This document shows positions 45,336 to 53,622 of a stretch of DNA of 64,000 nt, piece by piece. Below the pieces are notes generated by a model. It worked only from the letters and a program-made list of their open reading frames with translations, did not search any database and was not told the origin of the DNA. Where the stretch lies: positions 1 through 64,000 of the forward strand of contig NZ_VOSS01000006.1 in assembly GCF_007997035.1 (NCBI RefSeq), in the 5' to 3' direction. The stretch's first letter is position 1; each line of letters starts with the position of its first letter. The position numbers and the translations under genes were made by a program. The DNA comes from Ralstonia sp. TCR112 (GTDB taxonomy: Bacteria; Pseudomonadota; Gammaproteobacteria; Burkholderiales; Burkholderiaceae).

Positions 45336-45656
45336 ATGCCCCGCACCCTCCGCGACCTCGCCCACACCCGCGCCGGCGACAAGGGCGACATCTCGTGCAT
45401 CTCCGTGATCGCCCTTCGTCCGGACCGCGCCGAAGACTTTGCCCTGCTCGAACAACACGTCACGGCCGAGCGCGTGCGCGCGCATTTCGCTGAACTCGTC
45501 CACGGCGAGGTCGAGCGCTACGTGCTGCCACAGCTGGGCGCACTGAACTTCGTGCTGCACGGTGCGCTGGCCGGCGGCGTGACGCGCTCGCTGGCGCTGG
45601 ACGCGCATGGCAAGTCGCTATCGAGCGCGCTGCTCACGCTGGAGATTCCAGGCTAA
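45336..45656 (+). CDS. Small AtuA-partner protein
   Basis: This 106-residue protein begins LRDLAHTRAGDKGDISCISVIA, the typical start of the small domain that in many AtuA-type proteins is fused to the C-terminus. Here it is a separate gene starting one base after the stop of the larger one. Function is unknown; the two probably form one complex. It ends 26 nt before the LysR gene. Confidence 0.75.
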   Translation: MPRTLRDLAHTRAGDKGDISCISVIALRPDRAEDFALLEQHVTAERVRAHFAELVHGEVERYVLPQLGALNFVLHGALAGGVTRSLALDAHGKSLSSALLTLEIPG

Positions 45657-45682
45657 GCTGGCGCACCACGCCCGGCATCGCC

Positions 45683-46582
45683 ATGAACCTCTCCGTCAAG
45701 CAGCTCCGCGCCTTTGCCGCACTGCGCGAGCACAAGAACTTCACGCAGGCGGCACAGACGTGCCACTTGTCGCAATCGGCCTTCAGCGCGCTCATTCAGA
45801 ACCTGGAGGCCGATGCCGGCGTACGCCTGTTCGACCGCAATACGCGCCACGTCGAACTGACCCCGGAGGGCGAAGCCTTTGCCGAATCGGCCCTGCGCCT
45901 GCTGGCCGATTTCGAGGCGACGTTCTCCGAGCTGCGCGATCGCGCCGCGGCCCGCACCGGGCGCGTGACGGTGGCCGCGCTGCCGTCGATTGCCGCGGGC
46001 ATTCTGCCGGGTGTGCTGGCCGCGTTCTCCGCGCAGCATCCGGGCATTCAGCTGGCGCTGCACGATCAATTGTCCGATCCGTGCATCGACATGGTCCGGC
46101 GCGGGGCAGCGGACTTCGCCATCGCGGCCATGGGCGCCGACATGGCGGGCCTGGCCGCGCAACCGTTCTGCACCGACGACTTCCACCTCGTCTGCCACCA
46201 GGATCACCCGCTCGCGCGCAAGCCGGCGCTGGCCGCTGGCGATCTCGTCGATACGCCGTTCATCCACCTGGCCCGCAACACCAGCATCCGCCAATACCTG
46301 GATGCGGCGCTGCACCCGACCAAGCTGCGCAGCGGCATGGACGTCGAGCACCTGGCCACGGCGGCCGCGCTGGTGGCAGCCAGCCTGGGCATTACCGTCA
46401 TTCCGGCGTTGGCGCTGTTCCAGTTCCGCCTGCCCGAGCTGGTGGTGCGGCCGCTTGCCCTGCCGGGGCTGGTGCGTACGCTTTATGTGATCCGCCGCGA
46501 CGGGCGCAGTCTGTCGGTGGCGGCGCAAGCGCTGTTCGACTTGCTGCTGGCACATCCCGCGCGCACGACGGTGCCCGTTTGA
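45683..46582 (+). CDS. LysR family transcriptional regulator
   Basis: This 299-residue protein has an N-terminal LysR HTH (about residues 3-62, LRAFAALREHKNFTQAAQTC) and a periplasmic-binding-like effector domain (about 90-290). It is co-directional with and directly downstream of the citM-atuA pair, so it may regulate that unit, an unusual position since LysR genes are more often divergent. Inducer is unknown. Confidence 0.9.
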   Translation: MNLSVKQLRAFAALREHKNFTQAAQTCHLSQSAFSALIQNLEADAGVRLFDRNTRHVELTPEGEAFAESALRLLADFEATFSELRDRAAARTGRVTVAALPSIAAGILPGVLAAFSAQHPGIQLALHDQLSDPCIDMVRRGAADFAIAAMGADMAGLAAQPFCTDDFHLVCHQDHPLARKPALAAGDLVDTPFIHLARNTSIRQYLDAALHPTKLRSGMDVEHLATAAALVAASLGITVIPALALFQFRLPELVVRPLALPGLVRTLYVIRRDGRSLSVAAQALFDLLLAHPARTTVPV

Positions 46583-46672
46583 CGCGGCGCAACCCGGGCA
46601 CATCCGGGTGCAGCATCGCCCACCTGCGCTGCTACAGTGAGGCATTCCCATTCCGATTCTGCGGAGCGCCCC

Positions 46673-47140
46673 ATGCATCAACGCATTCTTGCCGCCTTCG
46701 ACGGCACCCATGAGTCCCACCTCGCGGTGGAGGAAGCGGCTGCCCTGGCCCGCGCATTCAACGGCCGGGTCCGCGTCGTCTGGGCGATCGGCTCGCCGGC
46801 CATGCCGGAGTCGCGGGAAATCTACAGCGTCGACAAGTTGCGCGAAGAAGCGCACCGGACGGCGAGCGCTTCGCTGGTCGAATTGCAGCGCCTGTTCGAC
46901 GTTGACGGCACCGCTGCTGAAACGGGCATCCTGATGCTCGACTCCACCGACGACGACATCGGCCACGCACTCGAGCACGAAGCCGAGCGGTGGCAGGCCG
47001 ACACCATCGTGGTGGGCTCGCACGGCAGGCACGGGCTCGCGCGCCTTCTGCTCGGAAGTGTGGCCGAGCGCACGGCGCGCCTGTCGCATCGCACCGTCAT
47101 CGTGGTACGTGCACAGCACCCCGAGAACGCTGCCGGCTGA
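46673..47140 (+). CDS. Universal stress protein (UspA family)
   Basis: This 155-residue Usp domain begins HQRILAAFDGTHESHLAVEEAA and ends with the nucleotide-binding GSHGRHGLARLLLGSVAE motif (about residues 118-135), the ATP-binding form. The start at 46673 places the beta1 strand at the N-terminus as normal; the frame is open twelve codons further upstream. Single-domain Usps respond to many stresses. Not linked to the neighbours. Confidence 0.92.
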   Translation: MHQRILAAFDGTHESHLAVEEAAALARAFNGRVRVVWAIGSPAMPESREIYSVDKLREEAHRTASASLVELQRLFDVDGTAAETGILMLDSTDDDIGHALEHEAERWQADTIVVGSHGRHGLARLLLGSVAERTARLSHRTVIVVRAQHPENAAG

Positions 47141-47165
47141 CATCGATTGAACTCGAAGGGCTCCA

Positions 47166-47235
47166 CTATGCAACTTGTTGCATAGAGAAAGTTGGCTGTG
47201 CTATGTTGCATGCCACGTTGATGCAATCCGTTGCA
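47166..47235 (+). promoter_or_regulatory. Operator dyads before the NTF2-like / nitronate monooxygenase pair
   Basis: A perfect 9-2-9 palindrome (CTATGCAAC, TT, GTTGCATAG) lies at 47166-47185. A second, imperfect site TGCAA-4-TTGCA lies at 47222-47235, and a half-like CTATGTTGCATGC at 47201-47213. The set is followed by the gene at 47256. It looks like a repressor operator region. The regulator is unknown; PadR (48759) is the nearest regulator gene, yet its usual ATGT-N8-ACAT site does not match well. Confidence 0.65.
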
Positions 47236-47255
47236 CTTTCTGCCCAGGAGCCAGC

Positions 47256-47699
47256 ATGCCGCAGCCGATTCCCCAGACACTGAACGCCCCCGCACAAGCC
47301 ACGCTCGAGGCTTGGCACGCCATGATCGAGAGCGGCAACATGGACGATCTCGACCGGTTGTTTGCCGACGAAGTGGTTTTCCGCTCGCCCGTGGCGCACA
47401 CGCCTTACCCGGGGCGCACGGCCACCACACTGGTCCTGCGCACTGTCAACACCGTCTTTGAAGACTTCAAATACCACCGCAGCTTCGCCACCGACGAGGG
47501 CTTAAGCGTGGTGCTCGAATTCAGCGCGAACGTGAGCGGCAAGGCCCTCAAGGGCATCGACATGGTCCGCTTCAATGCCGACGGCAAGATCGTCGAGTTT
47601 GAAGTCATGGTGCGCCCGGCCACTGGCCTTCAGGCGCTTGGCGCGGCCATGGGCGCCAAGCTGGGCGACAAGCTCGCACTGCTCAAGGCCGAAGCCTGA
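47256..47699 (+). CDS. NTF2-like (SnoaL) family protein
   Basis: This 147-residue single-domain protein fits the NTF2-like/SnoaL fold: ATLEAWHAMIESGNMDDLDRLFADEVVFRSP near residue 15 and FEVMVRP near residue 125. Such proteins are often isomerases or cyclases, or of unknown role. It is 51 nt upstream of the nitronate monooxygenase gene and behind a strong operator. The start at 47256 follows AGGAGCCAGC. Confidence 0.8.
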   Translation: MPQPIPQTLNAPAQATLEAWHAMIESGNMDDLDRLFADEVVFRSPVAHTPYPGRTATTLVLRTVNTVFEDFKYHRSFATDEGLSVVLEFSANVSGKALKGIDMVRFNADGKIVEFEVMVRPATGLQALGAAMGAKLGDKLALLKAEA

Positions 47700-47750
47700 G
47701 ACCCGCTCGCCCCTTTTCCCTCTTCCATAACGATTCCAACGGAGACTGCC

Positions 47751-48755
47751 ATGTCGCTGCCGCCGATCCTGCAAAACCGTCTGTCCGTGCCCGTGGTGGG
47801 CTCGCCGCTGTTCATCATTTCCAACCCAGACCTCGTGATCGCGCAGTGCAAGGCGGGCGTGGTTGGCTCGTTCCCGGCGCTCAACGCGCGGCCCGCCGAA
47901 CTGCTGGACACGTGGCTTGAGCGCATCACCACGGAGCTGGCCGAATATGACGCGCAGCACCCCGACAAGCCGTCGGCGCCGTTTGCCGTCAACCAGATCG
48001 TGCACAAGTCGAACGACCGCCTGGAGCACGACCTGGAGCTGTGCGTGAAGTACAAGGTGCCCATCGTCATCACGTCGCTGGGCGCGCGTGAAGACGTGAA
48101 CCGCGCGGTGCACAGCTACGGCGGCATCGTGCTGCACGACGTGATCAACAACACGTTCGCGAAGAAGGCGATCGACAAGGGCGCGGATGGCCTGATCGCG
48201 GTGGCGGCGGGCGCGGGCGGTCATGCGGGCACGACCTCGCCGTTTGCGCTGATCCATGAAATTCGCGAGTGGTTCGATGGCCCGCTGCTGCTGTCGGGCG
48301 CCATCGCCAACGGCAACGCCATCCTGGCGGCACTGGCGGCCGGCGCAGATTTGGCCTACGTCGGCTCGGCCTTCATCGCCACGGAAGAAGCCAACGCGGT
48401 GGAAGGCTACAAGCAGGCCATCGTGGAATCCAACGCCACCGACATCGTCTACACGAACCTCTTCACGGGCGTGCACGGCAACTACCTGCGCAAGAGCATC
48501 GAGAGCGCCGGGCTGGACCCGAACGCATTGCCGGAATCGGACCCGAGCAAGATGAACTTCGGTTCGGGCGGCGGCGCGAAGGCCAAGGCGTGGAAGGACA
48601 TCTGGGGCGCCGGCCAGGGCGTGGGCGCGGTCAAGCGCGTGGTGCCGGCGGCAGAACTCGTCAAACGCTTTGCCGAGGAGTTCGAAGTAGCGCGCCGTCG
48701 CCTGAACAACATCGAAGCGCTGCGCGCCCCGACCGGCAGCAAGGCAACGGCTTAA
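47751..48755 (+). CDS. Nitronate monooxygenase (2-nitropropane dioxygenase family)
   Basis: This 334-residue FMN-dependent TIM-barrel enzyme has the family motifs VVGSPLFIIS near residue 16, AGAGGHAGTTSPFALIHEI near residue 145 (FMN phosphate binding region) and the LLSGAIANGNAIL stretch. It oxidises alkyl nitronates such as propionate-3-nitronate. It is the second gene of the pair behind the TGCAA operators, so a detoxification unit is likely. Start and ending are normal. Confidence 0.92.
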   Translation: MSLPPILQNRLSVPVVGSPLFIISNPDLVIAQCKAGVVGSFPALNARPAELLDTWLERITTELAEYDAQHPDKPSAPFAVNQIVHKSNDRLEHDLELCVKYKVPIVITSLGAREDVNRAVHSYGGIVLHDVINNTFAKKAIDKGADGLIAVAAGAGGHAGTTSPFALIHEIREWFDGPLLLSGAIANGNAILAALAAGADLAYVGSAFIATEEANAVEGYKQAIVESNATDIVYTNLFTGVHGNYLRKSIESAGLDPNALPESDPSKMNFGSGGGAKAKAWKDIWGAGQGVGAVKRVVPAAELVKRFAEEFEVARRRLNNIEALRAPTGSKATA

Positions 48756-48758
48756 TTC

Positions 48759-49295
48759 TTAAGCGGCAACTGAGGCTGGCTCCAGCAACGGCAGCACATC
48801 GTCTGCCCACGCGAGCCAGCCTTCTTCGTAAACGATGCCGCGCTGAAGCACCGCGTGCTGCAACTGCTGGGCACGTGTAAGATCGGGCCGCGCAAAATCA
48901 CGTTGCTCGATCTCGCGGAAGGTGTTCAGGCGCGCGCGGTGCTGCTCGATCAGGCGCTGCATCTCCTCGGCAAAACCGAGCGGGCCGATCACGGCCTCGG
49001 CGCGCAGCTTCACCAGCACTTCCTCACGATTGTCCGACGACACGGTCGGCTCCAGCACCCAGCGTGCAAGTTCGTCCCGGCCCGGCGGCAGGACGGTGTA
49101 CGTCTTCTTGCGGCTGTCGTCCTCTTCTTCCACGCTCACCCAGCCCGCTTCGGCCATGCGGCCGAGCTCTCGGTAGATCTGCTGATGCGTGGCGCTCCAG
49201 AAATAGCCCATCGACTTGTCAAAGCGTCGGGCAAGCTCATAGCCCGACGAGGGCTTCTCCAGCAGGGAGGTCAGCAGTGCGTGTTGGATCGACAT
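48759..49295 (-). CDS. PadR family transcriptional regulator
   Basis: This 178-residue protein has the PadR winged helix (about residues 5-75, SIQHALLTSLLEKPSSGYEL and HQQIYRELGRMAEAGWV) and a C-terminal Vir_act_alpha_C helical part (about 90-170), a standard subclass. The start at 49295 is the family N-terminus; the frame is open 111 codons upstream but without homology character. It converges on the nitronate monooxygenase gene with 3 nt between the stops. Target unknown; the LysE gene diverges from it. Confidence 0.88.
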   Translation of the reverse strand: MSIQHALLTSLLEKPSSGYELARRFDKSMGYFWSATHQQIYRELGRMAEAGWVSVEEEDDSRKKTYTVLPPGRDELARWVLEPTVSSDNREEVLVKLRAEAVIGPLGFAEEMQRLIEQHRARLNTFREIEQRDFARPDLTRAQQLQHAVLQRGIVYEEGWLAWADDVLPLLEPASVAA

Positions 49296-49627
49296 GATGG
49301 CGTTCTTTATGTAAGCCGTTGATTCTAAATGCAGAATACCCGCCTCGTGGAAGATTTTTTCCCACGAGATCAAGGTGTTCCTTGGCAAGGGATTCAAGGG
49401 CCTGGCATGTCGTTTTGAACTGCAATGGAGCGGTTTTGCGCGGGTACGCGTCGTCCAGGCACGGGGTGATTGTGTCACCGCAGACGTGTAAAACGCAGGC
49501 GCGGAGGCGGACTGCCAAACCGCACATCTCTGTGCTTCAATGCACGACGCTGCCCGCGCGTTCCCGAAATTCAGAGACGGCACGCGGGCATCGTGAAGAC
49601 GCCCAGCCGTGCCACAGGAGCCCTGCA
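49296..49627. promoter_or_regulatory. Divergent PadR / LysE intergenic region
   Basis: This 332-nt gene-free stretch contains a dyad ATTCT-6-AGAAT at 49322-49337, 27 nt before the PadR start, which may be an autoregulatory site. Another AT-rich patch near 49345-49420 can host promoters. No conserved frame was seen. Confidence 0.4.
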
Positions 49628-50266
49628 ATGATCAACTTCGCCGTCTTGCCCTACTTCTTGTTAACGGTGGCGCTCGTTGTCGCCATACCGGGCCCGAACA
49701 CCATCTACGTGTCGACGGCCAGCGCCAGCCAGGGCTTCAAGTTTGGTCTAGCGTCGTGCTTCGGCATCATGCTCGGAACACTTGTTCACGTGTCCTTTGC
49801 CGCCATGGGCATCACTGCGCTGCTGATGGCATCGCCCGCTCTTTTAGGCGCGACCAAATTGCTCGGCGCCTCCTACCTTGTCTATCTGGGGGTCAAGTCG
49901 ATTACCAAAACGGTGGTCGACACCGACACCGTGCGTCAAGCCTCTCTGGGCCTGGGCGAATCCATCAAGAAGGGCTTCCTCGTCAATTTGCTGAACCCAA
50001 AGACTGCCCTGTTCATCGCGGCCTTCCTGCCCCAGTTTGTTGACCCGGCCTCCCAGAACATTCCACTTCAGATCTTCTTGCTGGGCGTCATCCTGATCGT
50101 GATTGGCGGCATCAGCGACATCCTTTATGCCGCTGCGGCCAGCAAGATCGGGAAGATGGTGGCCAACACCCGCAGGACGCGCAGCGTTGGGAAGTATGTG
50201 ACCGGGGCCATCTACATTGGCCTGGGCATCGTGGCTGCCACAGCTTCGAACGGCTCGACGAAGTAG
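49628..50266 (+). CDS. LysE/RhtB family amino-acid exporter
   Basis: This 212-residue membrane protein has six hydrophobic helices and the LysE-family motif GPNTIYVSTASASQGFKFGL near residue 23, and FLVNLLNPKTALFIAAFLPQ near 118. The family exports amino acids or their analogues (lysine, threonine, homoserine). It diverges from the PadR gene, a common pairing for an exporter and its regulator. An AGGAGCCCTGC ribosome site precedes the ATG. Confidence 0.93.
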   Translation: MINFAVLPYFLLTVALVVAIPGPNTIYVSTASASQGFKFGLASCFGIMLGTLVHVSFAAMGITALLMASPALLGATKLLGASYLVYLGVKSITKTVVDTDTVRQASLGLGESIKKGFLVNLLNPKTALFIAAFLPQFVDPASQNIPLQIFLLGVILIVIGGISDILYAAAASKIGKMVANTRRTRSVGKYVTGAIYIGLGIVAATASNGSTK

Positions 50267-50407
50267 CAAGGAAGGGAGCGGGGGGATGCGCTATTCCCCC
50301 GATCGAAGACGACGGGCGACCGCGGCATTTCTATCGAACCGCGGCGCCCCGTTGGTACGCACGCCGGCTTCCAGCAGAAACACTGCCGAGTGGCGCGTTC
50401 GCCGCGC

Positions 50408-51967
50408 TCAGCCCTGACCAGCGCCCAGCCTGAATACGCTCACCGCACGCCGCAGGTTGCCGGACTGTTCCTGCATCGCCTGTGCGGCGGCCGCCGACTC
50501 TTCCACCAGCGCAGCATTCTGCTGAGTCACCTGATCGATCTGGCTGATGGCCTGACTGACCTGCTCAAGGTTTCTGCTCTGCTCGTCGGACGCCACGGCG
50601 ATCTCGGCAATGATGCTCGACACGCCTTCGATCGCGGTGCTGACGCGGGTCATCGCGGCATTCACGCCGGCGGCTTGCTCTGCACTGAGTTCGACTTTGC
50701 TCGTCGATGCCTCGATCAACTCCTTGACCTCCTTCGCCGCGCCTGACGACCGCTGCGCGAGCGAGCGAACCTCGCCCGCCACCACCGCGAACCCCCGGCC
50801 CTGTTCGCCGGCGCGCGCTGCCTCCACGGCTGCGTTGAGTGCGAGGATATTCGTCTGGAATGCAATGCCCTCGATCAAGCCGGTGATCTCCGCAATCTTC
50901 TTTGAGGCGGCGCTGACCTCTTCGACGGTTTTCACCATCGCAGCCACTTCGGCGCGTCCGGATTCCGTCATGCCTCTTGCGCTCGCAGCAAGCGACGTGG
51001 CTTCACGCGCGTTGTCGGCATTCCGCTTGACTGCCTCAGTCAGTTCCGTCGTGCTGGCAGCAGTCTCTTCAATCGAAGCAGCCTGCTCCTCAGTGCGGCT
51101 GGACAGATCCAGATTGCCCGCTGCTATCTGGCCAGCAGCACCTGCAACCGACTCGGTCGCCACACGGATACTGCCGACCGTGCCGACAAGCTGCGACGTC
51201 ATGTCCGCCAGGGCCTGGAGCAGCCTACCGGTCTCATCCGTCGATTTGGAGGCGACCACAGTCGAGAGATCGCCTTCGGCAACACGGCTGGCGATACCGA
51301 CCGCTGCATGCAACGGCCGTGTGATGCTGACGGTCAGGAAGTACGCAAAGGCGACGCCAATCATCAGGATCAATCCTTCCAGCACCAGCAGCAGGGTCCG
51401 GCTCTTTGCGGAGTTTGCGTCGACCTCCTTCGCCGCGTCGTCGATCGTGCGCCGCTGCACTTCAACAAGCTGGCGCATGGTGTCTTGATACGCATTGGCA
51501 CCTGGCACGAAGACTTGATCGAGGATGCGTTGCGCCTCTGCCGTATCGCCTGCGGCTTTGGCTTTGTTGATGGCGTCGCGAGCGCTCAGGTAGACCTTTC
51601 GCAGTTCGCCGATGCGGGCAAACAGCTTTTTCTCTTCATCGCTGGACAACAGCGCTTCCACCTTCTTCTGGTACTCGCCCGAGCTCTTTGACGAAGCAGC
51701 GACCTCCGCCGCGAAATACGGTCCCAAAGAGGGGTCCGAACTTTTCGCAACGGCAATGGTGCGACGGATGCCAGCGACGAGGTTGGCATACCAGTCGCCC
51801 ATCAGACGCTCCTTGAGCAGCGGCTCGCTCATCATTTCTCGCGTTGCCGTCGACGCGCTGTCAAGGCGCCAGATGGCGATCGCGGTGATGACGATGGAAA
51901 AAGCGAGGACGACGGCAAAGCCCAAGGCGAGGCGCTTGCCGATTCTCATGTTGCTGATGAATTGCAT
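50408..51967 (-). CDS. Methyl-accepting chemotaxis protein
   Basis: This 519-residue protein has a transmembrane helix at about residues 13-33, a periplasmic four-helix-bundle ligand domain (about 35-190), a second helix (about 190-212), HAMP (about 213-265), and the signalling domain (about 290-500). The hairpin tip reads [20 protein letters not shown]. No CheR-binding pentapeptide ends the protein. The start at 51967 gives a proper short basic N-terminus; the frame is open upstream. It is divergent from the ArsR gene. Confidence 0.95.
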   Translation of the reverse strand: MQFISNMRIGKRLALGFAVVLAFSIVITAIAIWRLDSASTATREMMSEPLLKERLMGDWYANLVAGIRRTIAVAKSSDPSLGPYFAAEVAASSKSSGEYQKKVEALLSSDEEKKLFARIGELRKVYLSARDAINKAKAAGDTAEAQRILDQVFVPGANAYQDTMRQLVEVQRRTIDDAAKEVDANSAKSRTLLLVLEGLILMIGVAFAYFLTVSITRPLHAAVGIASRVAEGDLSTVVASKSTDETGRLLQALADMTSQLVGTVGSIRVATESVAGAAGQIAAGNLDLSSRTEEQAASIEETAASTTELTEAVKRNADNAREATSLAASARGMTESGRAEVAAMVKTVEEVSAASKKIAEITGLIEGIAFQTNILALNAAVEAARAGEQGRGFAVVAGEVRSLAQRSSGAAKEVKELIEASTSKVELSAEQAAGVNAAMTRVSTAIEGVSSIIAEIAVASDEQSRNLEQVSQAISQIDQVTQQNAALVEESAAAAQAMQEQSGNLRRAVSVFRLGAGQG

Positions 51968-52288
51968 GTCTTCCGTTCCATGTGTCCACACCGGGACCGG
52001 CGGGTGTGCTTTCGTTTTGGCGATGTTTCGTCGGGCGATTTCACGCGCAGAAGGTCGATTTGTCGCAGCGGCGCAAACCACACGATGCCCACTGAGAATG
52101 CGAGCACGGCAAAACGCCCCGCGACCCCGATCGGCACCCAAAAACCATCGTCCCGTACGGGTTTTTGTCCTTCTCGTTTATCGAGCGAAAGCGAAGGAAG
52201 CACACCCCACTTCCGGGGGGGTATGAGCGCGAACACGATGCTCAAGCTCTCGTTGCAGCACCGAAGATTCACGTATATAGTTAGCCAT
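51968..52288. promoter_or_regulatory. Divergent MCP / ArsR intergenic region
   Basis: This 321-nt gene-free stretch holds the ArsR promoter near its right end, where an AT-rich, partly dyad word (ATATAGTTAGCCATAT, 52275-52290) overlaps the ArsR start. Such a site could be an ArsR autoregulator operator. I see no clear sigma-28 promoter for the MCP. Confidence 0.4.
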
Positions 52289-52633
52289 ATGGATAACAAT
52301 CAGAACGCGCTGGACGCGGTATTTCACGCGCTTGCAGACCCGACGCGCAGGGCTGTTATTCATCGGCTCGGCAGCGGCCCTGCGACAGTGAGTGAGTTGG
52401 CCGAGCCATTCGCCATGGCCCTGCCCTCGTTCATGAAACACATGCGGGTGCTGGAAGGTGTCGGGTTGGTTCGCTCGGAGAAGACCGGGCGAATCCGTAC
52501 ATGCACGCTCGAGCGCAAGACCCTGGCCGCAGCGGAGCGTTGGTTTGAGCAGCAGCACGCCATTTGGGCAAGCCGATACAGCAATCTGGACAACCTCTTA
52601 GAGAAGCTCCAAGGAGAAGACAATGAAGCCTGA
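52289..52633 (+). CDS. ArsR family HTH regulator
   Basis: This 114-residue winged-helix protein has LADPTRRAVIHRLGSGPATVSEL near residue 15 and the recognition segment MALPSFMKHMRVLEGVGLVR (about 44-63). It lacks the CVC metal site of ArsR, so it belongs to the metal-free subgroup often paired with a SRPBCC/AHSA1 gene. Its stop overlaps the next start by 11 nt. The ATG at 52289 is chosen as the frame further upstream has no coding character. Confidence 0.88.
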   Translation: MDNNQNALDAVFHALADPTRRAVIHRLGSGPATVSELAEPFAMALPSFMKHMRVLEGVGLVRSEKTGRIRTCTLERKTLAAAERWFEQQHAIWASRYSNLDNLLEKLQGEDNEA

Positions 52634-53141
52634 CCTTCGATTCGATTTCGTCGTCGACATGCAAAAGAACACCATCACCGTCCGGCGAGAATTCGCGGCA
52701 AAGCGCCAGCTGGTGTGGGACTGCCACACGAAGGCAGAACTGCTGGATCGATGGTTCGCGCCAAAACCGCTGACCACCAAGACGAAACACATGGACTTCC
52801 AGGCGGGCGGCTACTGGCACTACGCCATGATCACCCCCGATGGTGACGCCTTCTGGAGCCGCGTTGACTATCAGGAGATCAACCCGATCGACGGCTATAC
52901 CGCCCTGGATGGCTTCGCTGACGAAGCAGGTGTCGTCAATCCGGATATGCCGCGCTCACGCTGGAACGTCGGCTTTGCTGATGCAACCGGCCAGACACTC
53001 GTGACGACCGTTGTCTCGTACAACTCCGCGGAGGATGTGCAGAAGGTGATCGACATGGGATTGAAGGCGGGCATGACGTCCACGCTCGAACGTCTCGACG
53101 AGCTTCTCCTCGACCTCGCTGTACCGCAAGAACAGGCTTGA
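52623..53141 (+). CDS. SRPBCC (AHSA1-like) domain protein
   Basis: This 172-residue single-domain protein has the AHSA1/SRPBCC pattern: ITVRREFAAKRQLVWDCHTKAELLDRWFAP near residue 17 and a helical C-terminal segment (MGLKAGMTSTLERLDELL). It overlaps the ArsR gene, a frequent operon in which the function is unknown. It has a hydrophobic ligand-binding cavity by family. Start at the ATG 52623 follows an AAGGAGA site inside the ArsR gene. Confidence 0.9.
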   Translation: MKPDLRFDFVVDMQKNTITVRREFAAKRQLVWDCHTKAELLDRWFAPKPLTTKTKHMDFQAGGYWHYAMITPDGDAFWSRVDYQEINPIDGYTALDGFADEAGVVNPDMPRSRWNVGFADATGQTLVTTVVSYNSAEDVQKVIDMGLKAGMTSTLERLDELLLDLAVPQEQA

Positions 53142-53622
53142 ACGGAAGGAGCGCCTTCCAGGGCCGAGTGAAGAAGCGCATGAGCCTTTGCACTCGGCCG
53201 ACATTGGCCCCCTGACTTCACGGGCGAACCCAATCCCCCAGCCGCCTCAAGCGCGCGCTCCCCTCCCGGCAAACAGCTCAATTCCCCTGCATCCCGCTCA
53301 GCGTGCCGGTGCAGATGAAGTAAGCCGGCGCGTTGCCTTCTCAGGTTTTCCCCGGACGTGCCGATTAGACGAACGGTGCAGAAAAGATACGAGTTGCCGT
53401 GCTAGGCACCACCTGGCAACGAGCAACCTCCCGGCCACCAGGTCTACGCGCTGAATTCCCCTTCTGCAGAACGAAGGCGTTTGCAGTGCGAGCGTGTGTA
53501 AGCCGGACCTACACATCATCACCAGCTCGCATCAACGGCCTAGCCCGCCGGCACCAGATGCGCAAACGGGGACACGGTAAAACCCGCCACGGGTGAAACC
53601 GCATAAGCGAAAAGAACGACGC
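53142..53622. promoter_or_regulatory. Gene-free region before the Cache-PAS-GGDEF gene
   Basis: This 481-nt stretch lacks a recognisable gene; open frames across it are short and lack family character. It ends with a nested hairpin at 53575-53601: CGGT/ACCG outside and ACCC/GGGT inside, with AAA and GAA in the internal loop and a GCCAC end loop. The hairpin is 21 nt before the start codon and could affect translation. A GEMM-type riboswitch consensus was not found. Confidence 0.4.

Noticed and set aside
53188-53454. 88-codon frame between the SRPBCC and diguanylate cyclase genes
   Set aside because: No ribosome site, no family character, and composition like the noncoding shadow frames.
53500-53622. 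Cyclic-di-GMP (GEMM) riboswitch before the GGDEF gene
   Set aside because: The conserved GEMM segments were not found; only a simple nested hairpin is visible.
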